Source: Methylotenera_A sp031417915 (GTDB lineage: Bacteria; Pseudomonadota; Gammaproteobacteria; Burkholderiales; Methylophilaceae). Taken from it: a DNA stretch of 8,965 nucleotides. Location of the stretch: assembly GCA_031417915.1 (NCBI GenBank), contig JANOWN010000022.1, forward strand, positions 1 to 8,965. The letters are read 5' to 3'. Below, piece after piece: positions 7,686-8,965 of the stretch (the first letter of the stretch is position 1; each line of letters begins with the position of its first letter). The position numbers and the translations under genes were made by a program. The notes under the pieces were generated by a model. That model worked only from the letters and a program-made list of their open reading frames with translations. It had not been told where the DNA came from and did no database searches.

Positions 7686-8441
7686 ATGAAACATATATTA
7701 TCAACCACATTGCTTGCTTTGTTTGTTACGCATGCAAATGCCTTAGATTTAGGCGCACTTAAAGACACCATTAAATCTAGCAGCAGCGCTTCTACTGTCA
7801 ACACTAGCAGCGCTGGCGGCGTGGATAGTTTAAGCAATAGCGAAGCCAGTGGCGGCCTAAAAGAGGCGCTTACACAAGGCGTGAGTAAAGCGGTTTCTAC
7901 CTTGGGCGCGGCGGATGGTTTTTTTGGCAATAAAGAAGTCAAAATTCCGCTGCCGAAATCACTTAAAAAAATAGAAAAAGGCATGAAGCTCATGGGTATG
8001 GGCAAGCAGTCTGATGAACTGGTGCTTAAAATGAACCGTGCTGCAGAAGCGGCAGTGCCAGAAGCCAAAGCATTGTTGGTTGGCTCAATTAGACAAATGA
8101 CCTTGGCTGATGCCAAAGCCATCCTCACTGGCCCGCAAGATGCCGCTACGCAGTACTTTAAAAAAACCACCTCAAAACAAATGGGTGAGAAATTTTTGCC
8201 GATTGTGACAAAAGCCACTGAAAACGTGAAACTGGCCGATAGTTACAATAAATACGCCGAAATGGGCAGCAAGTTTGGTGTGGTGAAAAAAGAAGATGCG
8301 AACATCAACCAATACGTCACGCAAAAAGCCTTGGATGGCTTATATTTGATGGTGGCGAAAGAAGAAGCCGCGATTCGTAAAGATCCGCTTGGCCAAGCCA
8401 GCAACTTACTTAAAAAGGTATTTGGCTCGATTGGCAAGTAA
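7686..8441 (+). CDS. Exported DUF4197 family protein, function unknown
   Basis: Residues 1-19 form a Sec signal peptide (MKHILSTTLLALFVTHANA) with probable cleavage after Ala-Asn-Ala, so the product is likely periplasmic. A Ser/Thr-rich low-complexity linker occupies about 30-52. The rest is the helical DUF4197 domain with its conserved blocks: GLKEALTQGVSKAVSTLG (57-74), VKIPLPKSL (85-93), MNRAAEAAVPEA (116-127), TGPQDAATQYF (148-158) and YVTQKALDGLY (210-220), ending in LLKKVFG. No catalytic motif is visible. No biochemical role is established for the family as far as I know. The ATG has a weak GGA 8 bases upstream. The gene follows glgP by 89 bases and is closed by its own terminator, so it may be expressed alone or with glgP. 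Confidence 0.92.
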   Translation: MKHILSTTLLALFVTHANALDLGALKDTIKSSSSASTVNTSSAGGVDSLSNSEASGGLKEALTQGVSKAVSTLGAADGFFGNKEVKIPLPKSLKKIEKGMKLMGMGKQSDELVLKMNRAAEAAVPEAKALLVGSIRQMTLADAKAILTGPQDAATQYFKKTTSKQMGEKFLPIVTKATENVKLADSYNKYAEMGSKFGVVKKEDANINQYVTQKALDGLYLMVAKEEAAIRKDPLGQASNLLKKVFGSIGK

Positions 8442-8458
8442 TTAAATTTTAAAACATA

Positions 8459-8504
8459 TGCTCTGCAAGCTAATATCCATGCGGTCTGCAGGGCGGATTT
8501 TTTT
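8459..8504 (+). terminator. Probable Rho-independent terminator after the DUF4197 gene
   Basis: TGCTCTGCA (8459-8467) pairs with TGCAGGGCG (8487-8495), giving nine pairs of which two are G-U, around a 19-base loop. Seven T residues follow at 8498-8504. The long loop makes it weaker than the terminator at 195-222, but the position 18 bases after the stop codon fits. Confidence 0.7.
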
Positions 8505-8620
8505 ATACTTAAATCGCCTTAAAATTGAATAACTTGGTTTGCATAGCAATAGACAGAATCTTGTTGTGCAGATATATAGCACTTCAGATTATTGTTGTTA
8601 AATCTTAAATAAAAGCCATA
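8505..8620. other. A/T-rich intergenic stretch upstream of the tRNA/rRNA promoter
   Basis: No gene or convincing small ORF is seen here. The last part, about 8590-8620, is rich in A and T tracts just upstream of the -35 box. That is where an UP element binding the RNA polymerase alpha subunits would lie in a strong stable-RNA promoter. Confidence 0.5.
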
Positions 8621-8626
8621 AAGGCT

Positions 8627-8656
8627 TTGACACAAACCCCAAAATCTTGCTATAGT
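8627..8656 (+). promoter_or_regulatory. Strong sigma70 promoter for tRNA-fMet and probably the rRNA operon
   Basis: A perfect -35 TTGACA (8627-8632) is separated by 18 bases from the -10 TATAGT (8651-8656), which is preceded by TGC, an extended -10. An A/T-rich UP-like stretch lies upstream. Transcription should begin near 8663, leaving a leader of about 27 bases before the tRNA. That leader contains a small hairpin, CGAC (8669-8672) with GTCG (8679-8682). Confidence 0.88.
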
Positions 8657-8689
8657 CTCACCTCTCGGCGACAAGTACGTCGAATCGGA

Positions 8690-8766
8690 CGCGGGATGGA
8701 GCAGTCTGGCAGCTCGTCGGGCTCATAACCCGAAGGTCACAGGTTCAAATCCTGTTCCCGCAACCA
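8690..8766 (+). tRNA. Initiator tRNA-fMet (anticodon CAT)
   Basis: This is a complete 77-base cloverleaf with encoded CCA at 8764-8766 and anticodon CAT at 8724-8726. Two hallmarks identify the initiator rather than elongator Met or Ile-CAU. The first is the unpaired 1-72 position (C8690 opposite A8762) at the top of the acceptor stem. The second is three consecutive G-C pairs in the anticodon stem (GGG 8719-8721 with CCC 8729-8731). The T arm has AGGTTCAAATCCT. Overall sequence is very close to the enterobacterial initiator tRNA. It sits between a strong promoter and an rRNA leader. Confidence 0.98.
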
Positions 8767-8824
8767 ACATTTTTAAATAAACTTAATTCTGAATTATTTC
8801 GGGATTTCCTTTTTTTAAGAAAAC

Positions 8825-8835
8825 GCTCTTTAACA
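8825..8835 (+). promoter_or_regulatory. boxA antitermination element of the rRNA leader
   Basis: GCTCTTTAACA matches the boxA of E. coli rRNA leaders. In RNA, boxA is bound by NusB and S10 (NusE), which protects the untranslated rRNA transcript from Rho termination. A boxC-like GTGTGGG follows 17 bases later, as in known leaders. Confidence 0.9.
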
Positions 8836-8889
8836 AAATGAACGACTGATAAGTGTGGGTGTTTGTGGTCGAGACCACCGACTTAGACG

Positions 8890-8943
8890 CAGTTAACTTG
8901 TTTAATGACTTCTTTATTGAAGTGGTTAAATTTAACTTAACTG
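8890..8943 (+). other. Irregular stem-loop in the pre-16S leader
   Basis: Three stacked helices form one long hairpin. CAGTTAA (8890-8896) pairs with TTAACTG (8937-8943). After a 3-by-5 internal loop, GTTTAAT (8900-8906) pairs with GTTAAAT (8925-8931), including two G-U pairs. After one G-G mismatch, ACTTC (8908-8912) pairs with GAAGT (8919-8923) around a 6-base loop. It is likely part of pre-rRNA folding or processing near the 16S 5' end. It was folded by eye only. Confidence 0.6.
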
Positions 8944-8965
8944 TTTGGTTTAAGGAGGAACTCAA

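Larger units (their letters stand above)
8767..8965 (+). other. 5' leader of a ribosomal RNA operon (16S expected just beyond the end)
   Basis: The stretch has no gene. It contains a rrn-type boxA, a boxC-like GTGTGGG (8853-8859), a small hairpin GTGGT/ACCAC (8865-8869 with 8874-8878) and a long irregular stem-loop at 8890-8943. This order matches the leader ahead of 16S rRNA in beta- and gammaproteobacteria. The mature 16S start is not in the window, so the assignment is strong but indirect. Confidence 0.85.

Noticed and set aside
7682..8218. 178-codon open frame on the minus strand opposite the DUF4197 gene
   Set aside because: It lies wholly antisense to a well-supported conserved gene, has no family resemblance I recognise and looks like a codon-bias shadow.
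8787..8816. Possible terminator between tRNA-fMet and boxA (AATTC/GGATT dyad followed later by T7)
   Set aside because: The stem has five mostly A-T/G-U pairs and its 3' arm is separated from the T-run; it is unlikely to stop transcription before the rRNA.
8783..8965. Minus-strand open frame reaching the window end
   Set aside because: It covers the rRNA leader including boxA on the other strand; its low-complexity product resembles nothing known to me.
1..8965. CRISPR arrays, insertion sequences, integrase or phage genes, toxin-antitoxin pairs
   Set aside because: I looked for direct repeats, transposase-like proteins and small paired ORFs and saw none; the region reads as stable chromosome.

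Overview
The window looks like ordinary chromosome of a Gram-negative bacterium of moderate GC content. A betaproteobacterium, perhaps a Methylophilaceae-like methylotroph, fits best. This rests on a type I secretion system with its own TolC-family outer-membrane channel, a DUF4197 exported protein, and an rRNA leader with a canonical boxA. The taxonomic guess is inference from gene content and sequence style, not from a search.

Left part (1-5016): a type I secretion locus. The window opens in the last 48 codons of an RTX-type secreted protein whose tail ends in the secretion-signal pattern Asp-Phe-Met-Phe. A strong intrinsic terminator follows it. Then come three genes in transport order: a PrtD-type ABC exporter (313-2202), a HlyD-type periplasmic adaptor (2293-3648) and a TolC-family outer-membrane protein (3652-5016, GTG start, 3 bases after the adaptor stop). 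Together they should form a complete one-step channel from cytoplasm to cell exterior, with the upstream RTX protein as the likely cargo.

Middle (5107-8441): two genes with no evident link to secretion. The first is a glycogen/maltodextrin phosphorylase (glgP), whose extended -10 box lies so close to its ATG that the mRNA may be leaderless. The second is an exported DUF4197 protein of unknown function, followed by a probable terminator.

Right end (8621-8965): the front of a ribosomal RNA operon. A strong consensus-like promoter precedes an initiator tRNA (fMet). The rRNA leader follows, with boxA, a boxC-like element and a long irregular stem-loop, and 16S rRNA is expected just beyond the window. 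I see no clear promoter between the tRNA and boxA, so the initiator tRNA appears to be the first gene of the rRNA transcript.

I found no clear sign of an undescribed system. The most interesting points are the tRNA-fMet/rrn leader arrangement, the anti-Shine-Dalgarno-complementary block at the window end, the possible leaderless glgP mRNA, the G7 tract in the channel gene and the polar C-terminal extension on the ABC exporter.
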